This document shows positions 8,499 through 16,264 of a DNA stretch of 64,000 nt, in pieces. This DNA is from Ga0077536 sp943370145. GTDB taxonomy: Bacteria; Pseudomonadota; Gammaproteobacteria; Ga0077536. The notes under the pieces are model-generated. The model had not been told where the DNA came from. It did not search any database and saw only the letters and a list, made by a program, of their open reading frames with translations. Made by a program: the position numbers and the translations under genes. The stretch lies in NCBI GenBank assembly GCA_943370145.1, contig CALRPY020000008.1, positions 1 through 64,000 on the forward strand, read 5' to 3'. Positions within the stretch are counted from its first letter, which is position 1, and each line of letters begins with the position of its first letter.

Positions 8499-8983
8499 GC
8501 GCGCTGAGTGAATGGTGGAACGGTCTGCAGGCGCGCGAGCGGGCGCTGCTCGTCGTCTGCGGCGTGGCAGTGGCACTGACGCTTTATTTCGTCGCTGTCA
8601 TCGAGCCGTTGACGGCGCGGGAAGCGCGTTTGCGCAAGTCGCTCGCGGCCGAAGTCGAGTTGCAGCACTGGCTCGAGGAGCAGCGCCCGCGCGCGCAACG
8701 GGCTCCGGTCAGTCCGGCGCGCGAGCGCCTGCCGGAAGGCGCGTCGTTACTTGCCGCGATCAACGCGTCGGCCAGCGACAGCGGCGTCGTTGGACAGCTT
8801 ACGCGGGTTACGCCGACCACCGCGCGCGGTGCGAGCCTGAACTTCACCGCGGTGCCCTATGCCTCGTTCATGCGCTGGCTGCTCGCGCTCGACGAGCGCC
8901 ACGGGGTGACGGTCGAGCGTATCCAGATGGCGCAGGGAGAGGCCCCGGGCTCCGTCGACGTCGAGATGTCACTGTTGTTCTGA
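8495..8983 (+). CDS. gspM: T2SS inner-membrane protein GspM
   Basis: Predicted 162-residue GspM. A short cytoplasmic start (MSALSEWWNGLQARERALL) leads into one membrane helix (VVCGVAVALTLYFVAVIEPL), a coiled region, and a periplasmic domain ending in VERIQMAQGEAPGSVDVEMS, which is typical of GspM. It overlaps gspL by four bases (ATGA). GspM stabilises GspL in the inner-membrane platform. It is the last gene of the rightward T2SS half; no gspN follows. Confidence 0.92.
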   Translation: MSALSEWWNGLQARERALLVVCGVAVALTLYFVAVIEPLTAREARLRKSLAAEVELQHWLEEQRPRAQRAPVSPARERLPEGASLLAAINASASDSGVVGQLTRVTPTTARGASLNFTAVPYASFMRWLLALDERHGVTVERIQMAQGEAPGSVDVEMSLLF

Positions 8984-8988
8984 GGTGA

Positions 8989-9010
8989 GCGCCCGTGCCT
9001 TCCCGGGCGC
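8989..9010. terminator. hairpin between convergent gspM and gspF
   Basis: An inverted repeat GCGCCCG (8989-8995) / CGGGCGC (9004-9010) with an 8-base loop sits in the 63-base gap where the two T2SS half-operons meet tail to tail. There is no T-run on either side, so a classical intrinsic terminator is not proven. A bidirectional termination or mRNA-end function is plausible from position. Confidence 0.4.
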
Positions 9011-9046
9011 AAGACCGAGTCCGTCGCCGCCCGGAGAGGCTGGACG

Positions 9047-10264
9047 CTAGACGAGCTGGTTCATCTCGAAAATGGGCAGCAGGATGGCGAGCACTATCGC
9101 CAGCACCACGAGGCCCATGGTCAGAATCAACGCCGGTTCCAGCAGGTTGAGGCCGACCGCCAGCCGCAGTTGCACGGCGCGCTCCGACGAGTTCGCGGCG
9201 GTTTCGAGCATGCGCGGCAGTTCGCCGGCGCTCTCGCCGCTTGCCGCCAGATGCACCACCAGCGGCGGAAGGTTCGGCGCTCGCGACAGCGCGCCCGCCA
9301 GCGACTCGCCTTCACGCACGCGCGCCGCGGCGTGGTCCAGTTCCGCCCTCAGCACGAGGTTCACGACCGATTTCCCGGCGATGGCAAGCGCGTCGAGCAT
9401 GCCGAGGCCGCTGTTCAGCAGTATGCCCAGCGTGCGGGCGAAGCGGCCGGCGTCGTTCTCGCGATAGAACTGACCGAGCACCGGTACGTGCAGCAGCAGT
9501 CGATGCCACACGAGGCGCGCTGCCGGCCGGCGCAGCAGGGTGCGCAAAACGATCACCGTCCCCGTGAGCACGCCGGCCGACACGAGGCCATAGGCCTTGA
9601 ATGCGGCGCTGACCGCGAGCAGGGCCAGGGTGATTGACGGTAGGCGTTGCGAGCTGTGCTCGAAGACCTTGACGATTTCCGGCACGACGAAGGTCAGCAG
9701 GCCGGCGACCACCAGCACGGATACCAGCGTGAGGACGGCCGGGTAAATCATCGCGAGCCGGACCTTCTGCTGCACCTCCTGTCTTCGCTCCAGGTAGTCC
9801 GCGACGCGCTGAAGCACCACGGGCAGGAGCCGGGTCTGCTCGCCTGCGCCGACGGTGGCGAGATAGACCTCCGGGAACGTCCGGGGGAACTGGCCCAGCG
9901 CATCGGCCAGGCTGCGACCCTCCAGCACGCTGGCGCGCACGTCCAGCACGACGCGCCGCAGGCCCGCATCGGTGCTCTGCTTGGCGATGGCCGACAGCGC
10001 GTCGTCGAGCGGAAGTCCCGATTCGAGCAGCGCGCCGAGCAGCCGCGTGAACAGTACGACATCGGTAGCGCCCAGGCGCAGGCGCGGCGCCGCGCGGGGA
10101 TTGGTCGACGCGGTTTTGACAGGTCCGTTGACGGCCTGCACCGACAGGGGGACGAGCCCACGCTCGCGCAGCAGCCGGCGGGCATGGCGGTCCGATTCGG
10201 CTTCCGTCAGGCCGCGGGTCTTGCGGCCATTCGCGGCGAGTGCGGTGTATTCGAAGGCGCTCAT
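9047..10264 (-). CDS. gspF: T2SS inner-membrane platform protein GspF
   Basis: Predicted 405-residue polytopic inner-membrane protein of the GspF/PilC family. It starts MSAFEYTALAANGRKTRGLTEAES, the signature GspF N-terminus. Two T2SSF domains follow: LFTRLLGALLESGLPLDDAL early, and FARTLGILLNSGLGMLDALA in the second half. Membrane helices lie around MIYPAVLTLVSVLVVAGLLT and at the C-terminus (LILTMGLVVLAIVLAILLPI). It lies downstream of gspE on the minus strand. It links the GspE motor to the pseudopilus. Confidence 0.96.
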   Translation of the reverse strand: MSAFEYTALAANGRKTRGLTEAESDRHARRLLRERGLVPLSVQAVNGPVKTASTNPRAAPRLRLGATDVVLFTRLLGALLESGLPLDDALSAIAKQSTDAGLRRVVLDVRASVLEGRSLADALGQFPRTFPEVYLATVGAGEQTRLLPVVLQRVADYLERRQEVQQKVRLAMIYPAVLTLVSVLVVAGLLTFVVPEIVKVFEHSSQRLPSITLALLAVSAAFKAYGLVSAGVLTGTVIVLRTLLRRPAARLVWHRLLLHVPVLGQFYRENDAGRFARTLGILLNSGLGMLDALAIAGKSVVNLVLRAELDHAAARVREGESLAGALSRAPNLPPLVVHLAASGESAGELPRMLETAANSSERAVQLRLAVGLNLLEPALILTMGLVVLAIVLAILLPIFEMNQLV

Positions 10265-10364
10265 GGGAAGGACGAAACCGACGACGGACGGCGGACGGCA
10301 TTGCCGCGTTTGCCGGCGCCACGAACCGCGAAAGCGCCCGGACGAGGAGCGGCGGACACGCGCG

Positions 10365-11828
10365 TCACGCCAGCTGCGTCACGCGCAGCAGCTCTTCCGG
10401 CGTCGTCAGCCCGGCAAGCACTGCGCGTCGGCCCATCTCGGCAAGACTTCGGGCGTGCGCGCGAACGTGAGCCTCCAGCGCCTGTTCGGATGCGCCGTCG
10501 TGGATGAGGCGTCGCAGGGTGTCGTCGACGATCACCAGTTCGTAGAGTGCGGTGCGCCCGCGATAACCCATGCGTTTGCATGCGTCGCAGCCCACCGCCT
10601 CGTAGAGCATCACGGACGGATTGTCGTCGATGCCCAGCCATTCGCGGGTGACTGCGTCGGGCGCTTTCGGCTGCATGCAAAGCCGGCACAAGGTACGCAC
10701 CAGACGCTGCGCAAGCACGCCAATCACGCTCGACGACAGCAGGAAGGGCTCGGTGCCCATGTCGCGCAGGCGGGTGACCGCACCGATCGCGGTGTTGGTG
10801 TGCAGCGTCGACAGCACCAGGTGACCGGTGAGGCCCGCCTGGATCGCGATCTGCGCCGTTTCGAAATCGCGGATTTCGCCGACCATCACGACATCCGGAT
10901 CCTGGCGGAGGATCGCGCGCAGGCCGCGCGCGAAGCTCATGTCGACCTTCATGTTGACCTGGGTCTGGGCAATGCCGTCGATGAGGTACTCGATCGGGTC
11001 CTCGACGGTCATGATGTTCCGGCTGCGATCGTTCAGGCGCGACAGCGCGGCGTAAAGCGTCGTTGTCTTGCCGGAGCCGGTCGGGCCGGTCACGAGGAAG
11101 ATGCCGTGCGGGCGGTGGATCAGTTCGTCGAGGCGCGCGGTGGTCTGTGCATCCATGCCGATCTGCTCGAGGCTGAGCCGGCCGGCCTGCTTGTCGAGCA
11201 GGCGCATCACGACCCGCTCACCGTGGCCGCAGGGGATCGTCGATACGCGCACGTCGACCGGGCGGTTGGCAATCTTCAGGGAGATGCGTCCATCCTGCGG
11301 GAGCCGCTTCTCGGCGATGTCGAGCTTGGCCATGATCTTGATGCGCGAGACGACGAGCGGCGCGACCGCGACCGGCGGCTGCATGATCTCGCGCATCACG
11401 CCGTCCACGCGCAGGCGGATGGCGAGGCGCTGCTCGAAGGGTTCGATGTGGATGTCCGACGCGCCCTCGACGATGGCCTCGCCGAGCAGCGCATTGATGA
11501 GCCTGATGATCGGCGCATCGTCCGCGCTCTCGAGCAGATCCGCCGGTTCGTTCAGTTCGTGGGCGAGCGCGGTGAGGTCGAAGGCGCCGTTGAGGTCCGC
11601 CATCATCTCGTCCGAGCGCGACGCGTCCTGCTCGTAGGCGGCCTGGATGCGGCGGCTGAAATCGGTGCCGTCGTAACGTTCGAAGCGCAGTGGCCCCCCG
11701 CAGGCGCGCTGCAGTTCCTGCAGGATAATCGCCGGGGTCGACGCGTTGTAGACGATGACCGGCGCGCCGTCGGTGTCGGCCTCGAGCAGCACGCCGTGCC
11801 GCTTCGCGAACGCGAAGGGCACGTTCAC
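10365..11828 (-). CDS. gspE: T2SS secretion ATPase GspE
   Basis: Predicted 487-residue cytoplasmic hexameric ATPase that powers pseudopilus assembly. Walker A GPTGSGKT is at residues 248-255. The Asp box and Walker B follow (MTVEDPIEY near 273; VMVGEIRDFETA near 314), then the His box HLVLSTLHTN. The zinc-binding tetracysteine is at C381, C384, C414 and C417. I chose the GTG at 11828, which overlaps the gspD stop by four bases (GTGA), rather than the much longer open frame, because residues upstream of it are clearly out-of-frame gspD. At 487 residues it is on the short side for GspE, with a reduced N-terminal GspL-binding domain. Confidence 0.95.
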   Translation of the reverse strand: MNVPFAFAKRHGVLLEADTDGAPVIVYNASTPAIILQELQRACGGPLRFERYDGTDFSRRIQAAYEQDASRSDEMMADLNGAFDLTALAHELNEPADLLESADDAPIIRLINALLGEAIVEGASDIHIEPFEQRLAIRLRVDGVMREIMQPPVAVAPLVVSRIKIMAKLDIAEKRLPQDGRISLKIANRPVDVRVSTIPCGHGERVVMRLLDKQAGRLSLEQIGMDAQTTARLDELIHRPHGIFLVTGPTGSGKTTTLYAALSRLNDRSRNIMTVEDPIEYLIDGIAQTQVNMKVDMSFARGLRAILRQDPDVVMVGEIRDFETAQIAIQAGLTGHLVLSTLHTNTAIGAVTRLRDMGTEPFLLSSSVIGVLAQRLVRTLCRLCMQPKAPDAVTREWLGIDDNPSVMLYEAVGCDACKRMGYRGRTALYELVIVDDTLRRLIHDGASEQALEAHVRAHARSLAEMGRRAVLAGLTTPEELLRVTQLA

Positions 11829-13840
11829 TCGGCGATGCCCTGCGGCAGCACCGGGCCGCGATGGGGCAGGAGCACGTCCTTGCCGCTGCTGTTCTGTTGC
11901 TGCTGCTTGATGCGGATGTCCTCGTAGCGATCGAGCGACAACTCGGTGGCGGTTTCGCGGTCGCGCACGATCTGCGGCCGCAGGAACACCATGAGATTGG
12001 TCTTGGTGGTGCTGCGACGGGTGTTCTTGAACAGGTTGCCGACCAGCGGGATGTCGCCGAGCAGGGGCACCTTGTCTTCGTTGGTGCGCGCGTCGTCGCC
12101 TATGAGCCCGCCGAGCACGACGATCGCGCCGTTGTCGACCTGCACGTTCGTCTTGATCGAACGCTTGTTGGTGATGAGGTCCGCGCCCTGGGTGCTCTCG
12201 TCGACGCTCGAGACTTCCTGCTCGATTTCCATCGTCACGGTGTTGCCGTCGTTGATCTGCGGTTTGACGCGCAGCTTGATGCCGACGTCCTGGCGCTGGA
12301 TGGTCTGGAAGGGCTGGTCCGGGGTTGTCGTGTTGTTGGTGAACTGGCCGGTCACGAAGGGCACGTTCTGGCCGACGACGATCTCGGCCTCCGCGTTGTC
12401 CAGCGTCATCAGGCTCGGTGTCGACAGCACGTTCGTGTACTGGTCGCCCTGCAGCGCGCGCACCAGCGCCCGCAGGTCCCCGCTCGACAGGTAGCCGAGC
12501 GTGAGGCCGGTCAGGAAGCTCGGGCCGTCCTCCGGATCGAAGGGACTGTCGATGCCGCCCGAGGCGCCGCCCGGGAAGCGCGTGCCGGCAACGACGCCGG
12601 TGTCCGGCAGGTTGGTCTTCCACTGGATCCCGAGTTCGTCGTCCTGCGCGTTCGAGACTTCGGCGACGATGCCTTCGACCAGCACCTGGGCGCGGCGCAC
12701 GTCGAGCTGCGTGATGACGTCAAGCACGCGCCGCACGTCGCGCGGAGGACCCTGGATCACCAGCGCGTTGGTCGTCTCGTCGGCCGTGATGCCGACATTG
12801 CCGAAGCTGCCGCTGCCGCCGCCGAGCGCAGCCTGCAGCTGCCGGCGCGGCCGGCCGCTCGTGCCAGTGGTCTCGCCCGTCGCCGGCTTGCCGCCGGACG
12901 AAGCGCCGCTGATGACTTCCTGCAGCACCGACACCAGGTCCTCCGCGTTCGCGTAGCGCAGGTAGATGACCTTGATTGTTTCACTCTCGCCCTGGGGCGC
13001 ATCGAGGCGGGAGAGCAGGGCGCGGTAGCGCAGCTTCATCTGCGGCGTGCCGGCGAGCAGAATGCTGTTCGTGCGCTCGTCGGCGACGAAGGCGGCCGTG
13101 CTCTCGGCGCCCGCCGCATTGGCGCCGCGCGCCTTCGTCGACAGCGTCTCGAGCAGCGGTGCGACGTCGGCCGCCGCGGCGTGCTCGAGCCTGACGACGT
13201 CGATGCCGTGCGTCGTGTCGATGTCGAGCTTGGTGATGATGTCGACCATGCGCTTGACGTTCGCGGCGGAGTCCGCGACCACCAGCACGTTGGTGCCGAC
13301 GGTCGCCGCCATGTGGGCGTCCTGCGGCAGCAGGGGCCGCAGGATCGGCACCAGTTCCGCCGCAGACACGAAATTCACCGGGATCACGCCGGTGACGATT
13401 TCCTCGCCGTCGCGGCGGCTGCCGGGCGAGACGGTCGGCGTGGCGTCCTGCTTGGCGACCATCTCGGGCACGATTTTCGTCACGCCGTCTTTTTCGACGG
13501 CGGAAAAGCCGTGCACCTTGAGGATCGACAGGAAAACCTCGTACAGGTCGTTCGGATCGGTGGGCGCGGCGGAGATGACCGTCACGCGGCCCTGCACGCG
13601 GGGGTCGACGATGAAATTCCGCTGCGTCAGGTCGGCCACCGCGCCGATGAACGCGCGAATGTCCGCATCCTTGAAGTTCAGGGTCAGCGATTGCTCGCCG
13701 GTCGGGGACTCTTCCCCGGGCGGCGGCACGCTGTCGGCCGGGGCCTGAGCCTGGGCGGCGAGCGCCAGGCATGCTGCCAGCAGCAGGATGGACAAGCGTG
13801 CCGTGAAAGGCTGCCCCGGTCCGCCTTGGAATAACGTCAC
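11825..13840 (-). CDS. gspD: T2SS outer-membrane secretin GspD
   Basis: Predicted 671-residue secretin that forms the outer-membrane channel. A signal peptide (SILLLAACLALAAQAQA) is followed by the N0 domain (LTLNFKDADIRAFIGAVADL), N1-N3 repeats, and the secretin domain: VVGQNVPFVTGQF, then QRQDVGIKLRVKPQINDGNT, and VVLGGLIGDDARTNEDKVPL. I chose GTG at 13840 because GAGGAAAT lies just upstream (about 13846-13853). An in-frame ATG at 13876 or 13888 would add a stretch that spoils the signal peptide. The C-terminus ends with an apparent S-domain (YEDIRIKQQQ). Overlaps gspE by four bases. Confidence 0.94.
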   Translation of the reverse strand: MTLFQGGPGQPFTARLSILLLAACLALAAQAQAPADSVPPPGEESPTGEQSLTLNFKDADIRAFIGAVADLTQRNFIVDPRVQGRVTVISAAPTDPNDLYEVFLSILKVHGFSAVEKDGVTKIVPEMVAKQDATPTVSPGSRRDGEEIVTGVIPVNFVSAAELVPILRPLLPQDAHMAATVGTNVLVVADSAANVKRMVDIITKLDIDTTHGIDVVRLEHAAAADVAPLLETLSTKARGANAAGAESTAAFVADERTNSILLAGTPQMKLRYRALLSRLDAPQGESETIKVIYLRYANAEDLVSVLQEVISGASSGGKPATGETTGTSGRPRRQLQAALGGGSGSFGNVGITADETTNALVIQGPPRDVRRVLDVITQLDVRRAQVLVEGIVAEVSNAQDDELGIQWKTNLPDTGVVAGTRFPGGASGGIDSPFDPEDGPSFLTGLTLGYLSSGDLRALVRALQGDQYTNVLSTPSLMTLDNAEAEIVVGQNVPFVTGQFTNNTTTPDQPFQTIQRQDVGIKLRVKPQINDGNTVTMEIEQEVSSVDESTQGADLITNKRSIKTNVQVDNGAIVVLGGLIGDDARTNEDKVPLLGDIPLVGNLFKNTRRSTTKTNLMVFLRPQIVRDRETATELSLDRYEDIRIKQQQQNSSGKDVLLPHRGPVLPQGIAE

Positions 13841-13982
13841 ACGAATTTCCTCGATTGTCGGTGCATGCCAGGCCATGGCCCGAGCCACGGCCGTGAGCGG
13901 CCCGCCACTAAACCAGCGAATTGTTACAAGTTGGCCGTATGCAGCATATCGGTCGGGACGAGCCCTGTCCTGAGCCGGGACC

Positions 13983-14765
13983 TCAGTCGATGTGGGGTTC
14001 GTCGTCGGGGCGAGTGACCGCGGTGGGCGCCGTGGCCGGCAGCGACGCCGGGTCGAAGGCGCCGGGCAGCGGTGTCGGGGGCGCCGCGTCCGCGGCGGCT
14101 TCGGGTAGTGGCGGTACGGCGTCCCCGGGCGCCATCACGCTGTCCCCGGGGTGCGCCAAGACCGCAGGTGGCGGCGCCAGTCTCGCCACCGGGCGCGGCT
14201 GGAAGCGCGGTCGCACGGTCGGCGCGGCGCCGTCGCCGAGGCTGGCTTCGGGCAACTTCATCAATTCGAGCCGCCCGTCCCGTTCGAGCACGAGGGCGCG
14301 CGGGCGCACGGCGTGGATTCGCGACCCGTCAGGCGCGGTGTCGCCCACCCTGAACTCCTGCTGGTCGGCGTCGCCGCTGCCGAGAATCGCGCGCGCCGCG
14401 GCGGGCTGGTCGGCGTCGATGATGCCGAATACCTGGAAGCTCGCGGTCGAAGCCGGCATGGACGCTTCGTCAATGGGCGGCGGCTGGGCAGCGCCTGCTG
14501 GCCCGGCGTCGGCATCCGCGGCCATACCGAACAGGTTCGCCATGGGCAGTTGCGCCACGCGCGCCGCGGGATCGGGCTGATCCCGGTCGGCACCGGCGAA
14601 TTCCGCCGCCGGTGCAAGCGTGGTCGCGGGCGTGCCGAGCGCCGAAACCGCGCGTACGCGCTGCAAGTCCGCCCAACCGACCGCCAGTGCTGCCGCCCCC
14701 ACCAGGACGAAAACCGCGCCCGGCAGCGCTGCCCGGTACCCGTCCGTTTGCCATAGACCCTTCAT
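13983..14765 (-). CDS. gspC: T2SS inner-membrane protein GspC, without a PDZ domain
   Basis: Predicted 260-residue GspC-like protein. It has an N-terminal membrane helix (ALPGAVFVLVGAAALAVGWA). The periplasmic homology region with ANLFG then leads to FQVFGIIDADQPAAARAILG and VGDTAPDGSRIHAVRPRALV, the six-stranded HR domain that contacts the secretin N0. The C-terminal ~90 residues are Pro/Ala-rich (for example PEAAADAAPPTPLPGAFDPA) instead of the PDZ or coiled-coil domain seen in many GspC proteins. I chose ATG at 14765; a GTG at 14825 would extend it by 20 residues. First gene of the leftward C-D-E-F half. GspC recruits substrate and connects the inner platform to GspD. Confidence 0.88.
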   Translation of the reverse strand: MKGLWQTDGYRAALPGAVFVLVGAAALAVGWADLQRVRAVSALGTPATTLAPAAEFAGADRDQPDPAARVAQLPMANLFGMAADADAGPAGAAQPPPIDEASMPASTASFQVFGIIDADQPAAARAILGSGDADQQEFRVGDTAPDGSRIHAVRPRALVLERDGRLELMKLPEASLGDGAAPTVRPRFQPRPVARLAPPPAVLAHPGDSVMAPGDAVPPLPEAAADAAPPTPLPGAFDPASLPATAPTAVTRPDDEPHID

Positions 14766-15066
14766 ATGGGTGGCTACGTTACCTGCCCGCTGCGGGCAGG
14801 CAAAGCGCCTTAACGCAATCTTCACGCATTCCGTTGGCCATCGGCTGCCGCCGATCGGGTTCCTGGTTCGATGCAGCGCATACGTTCGCTGTCATTCAAC
14901 TGTCACGAAAATTTCACAACCCGCCACTACGCTGCGGGCCGACCAGGGTTGTGACGTGTGTCGCACATGTCACGGAAGGATCACGGGAGCGACAAACTCC
15001 CGCAACGGAAGCCCCGCATCGTGCCAGTCGAGGCTCGATGCGGAAAAACAAGATACGACGCATCTC

Positions 15067-15150
15067 GCGGAAGTCACGGGTACACCTGTCGCAAGGCAGG
15101 GCCACAAAGCCTACGGGCCCAGGTGCGAGCCGGGGTGGCCGGGTTGCCAA
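15067..15150 (+). ncRNA. c-di-GMP riboswitch candidate (GEMM-I class)
   Basis: The leader of the VPLPA-CTERM gene matches the GEMM-I layout in order. First comes GGGTACACC (15078-15086), resembling the conserved GGGCAAACC. A perfect hairpin follows: CCTGTC (15085-15090), GNRA loop GCAA (15091-15094) and GGCAGG (15095-15100). Next is CCACAAAGCC (15102-15111), matching the conserved ACGCAAAGCC with one changed base. A second stem region contains ACGGGCCC, and the closing motif GGCCGGGTTGCC (15137-15148) is nearly identical to the family's 3' end. The 5' arm around 15069-15075 can pair with GGGTTGCC with one mismatch. GEMM-I RNAs sense cyclic di-GMP (some variants sense cGAMP). It ends about 110 bases before the ATG at 15260. 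Confidence 0.82.
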
Positions 15151-15208
15151 GCTGCGGAAGAAGAGCGTGCCTACGGGTGTCTCTGCGTGTCAGGCACTCC
15201 CCGGCGTC

Positions 15209-15247
15209 CGGGTCAGGATGACCCGAACAGTTAACTTTCTAGAAAGT
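15209..15247 (+). promoter_or_regulatory. probable riboswitch expression platform
   Basis: Two hairpins lie between the riboswitch and the start codon. The first is CGGGTC (15209-15214), a 5-base loop, then GACCCG (15220-15225), followed by a weakly T-rich stretch ending CTTTCT. The second is the perfect 14-base palindrome ACTTTCTAGAAAGT (15234-15247), immediately before the ribosome binding site GGAG at 15248-15251. An additional pairing GTGCCT (15167-15172) / AGGCAC (15192-15197) is possible. These could act by termination or by masking the ribosome binding site. Which one applies is not decidable from sequence. Confidence 0.45.
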
Positions 15248-15259
15248 GGAGACATACCC

Positions 15260-16144
15260 ATGAACTTTGCAGTGAAATCCCTGAGCGCAGCCGTCTTGCT
15301 GGCGGCCGGGTCGATGAGCGCCCTTGCGGCGTCAAACGACAGTGTAGTGGTCGACAACGTCACTCGGTTTGGTAACGGCACCGGCGTTGGCGACCTCATG
15401 TTTGCCTACGAGGCCAAAGATGCCGAAGGCGCGCCGAAGTCCATTCTGTGGGACCTCTCGAACGGTGCGGATGATCTCACCTTCGCCAGCGTCCTCACTT
15501 CGCCGGCGTTCACGATCAACAACGCCGCGGTCACTGCTTTCGTGGCAGCCAATCCGGGCGGTCGCTGGAACCTCTTCGGCCTCACGAACACCCGCAAGTC
15601 CGGCAACGTGAACCAGAGCACCATGGTCTGGAACGACGGCGGTTACGCGCTGACGATCAACATGGGCGCTGACGGCCTCGCGAATGCTGCGGACACCGTC
15701 GCCGTCAACGGCGGCGTGGTTGAAGGCGCGATGGTCAACAACGCGCAGTGGATCGCCGCTGCCAACGCGGCCGGTCTTACCGACAACGGCACCATCGAAG
15801 CCGGGGCCGCAGACCCGTGGCAATTCAATGCGGGTTCCACGCACAGCGCCTTCATCGCCAGCCAGAACGCGACCGGCCTGGTCGGGGACACCCTCGGCTT
15901 CTGGACGATTCTGATCGACGACACTGTCGCGCGCGGCCTCAGCGCCAGCCCGACCAACGCGAAGGGCCGCCCGGCGATCTTCTCGCAGGTGCTGGACGCC
16001 CAGGGCAATCCGTTCGCCTTCACCTTCGCCGCCAATGGCGACCTCACCTACGCGGCTGCTGCACCCGTGCCGGTTCCGGCCGCAGTGTGGCTGATGGGCA
16101 GCGCGCTGGCCGGCCTTGCCGCGACACGTCGCCGGAAGGCCTGA
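15260..16144 (+). CDS. VPLPA-CTERM sorting-domain surface protein
   Basis: Predicted 294-residue exported protein. The signal peptide is MNFAVKSLSAAVLLAAGSMS followed by ALAA. The body is rich in Asn, Thr and Gly with no catalytic motif that I recognise. The C-terminus is a textbook VPLPA-CTERM (PEP-CTERM class) sorting signal: VPVPAAVWLMGSALAG, a short hydrophobic helix, and the basic tail RRRK. Such proteins are cleaved near the Pro-Ala by an exosortase in the inner membrane and then reach the cell surface or matrix. The XrtD-like exosortase at 55753-57342 is the obvious partner. The start is fixed by GGAG at 15248-15251. The gene sits directly behind the GEMM-I-like leader, so c-di-GMP control is likely. 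Confidence 0.9.
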   Translation: MNFAVKSLSAAVLLAAGSMSALAASNDSVVVDNVTRFGNGTGVGDLMFAYEAKDAEGAPKSILWDLSNGADDLTFASVLTSPAFTINNAAVTAFVAANPGGRWNLFGLTNTRKSGNVNQSTMVWNDGGYALTINMGADGLANAADTVAVNGGVVEGAMVNNAQWIAAANAAGLTDNGTIEAGAADPWQFNAGSTHSAFIASQNATGLVGDTLGFWTILIDDTVARGLSASPTNAKGRPAIFSQVLDAQGNPFAFTFAANGDLTYAAAAPVPVPAAVWLMGSALAGLAATRRRKA

Positions 16145-16264
16145 GACAACGACCGTATTCAGAGCCGCTTGCGCCGCGGCGCACGACTGTGAAGGGAAAG
16201 CGACATGCGCTTCCCTGCAACGGCCCGCGAGCAGGACAAAACATTCAGAGTCAGGAGTCGAATC

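Noticed and set aside
11861..13834. A 657-residue plus-strand open frame
   Set aside because: Lies opposite gspD; only Arg/Asp/Glu/His-rich shadow sequence.
14985..15050. A second riboswitch-like segment with GGGAG...CTCCC and CCGCATCG...CGATGCGG hairpins
   Set aside because: The hairpins are real, but the conserved GEMM-I sequence elements are absent. It may be part of the leader structure.
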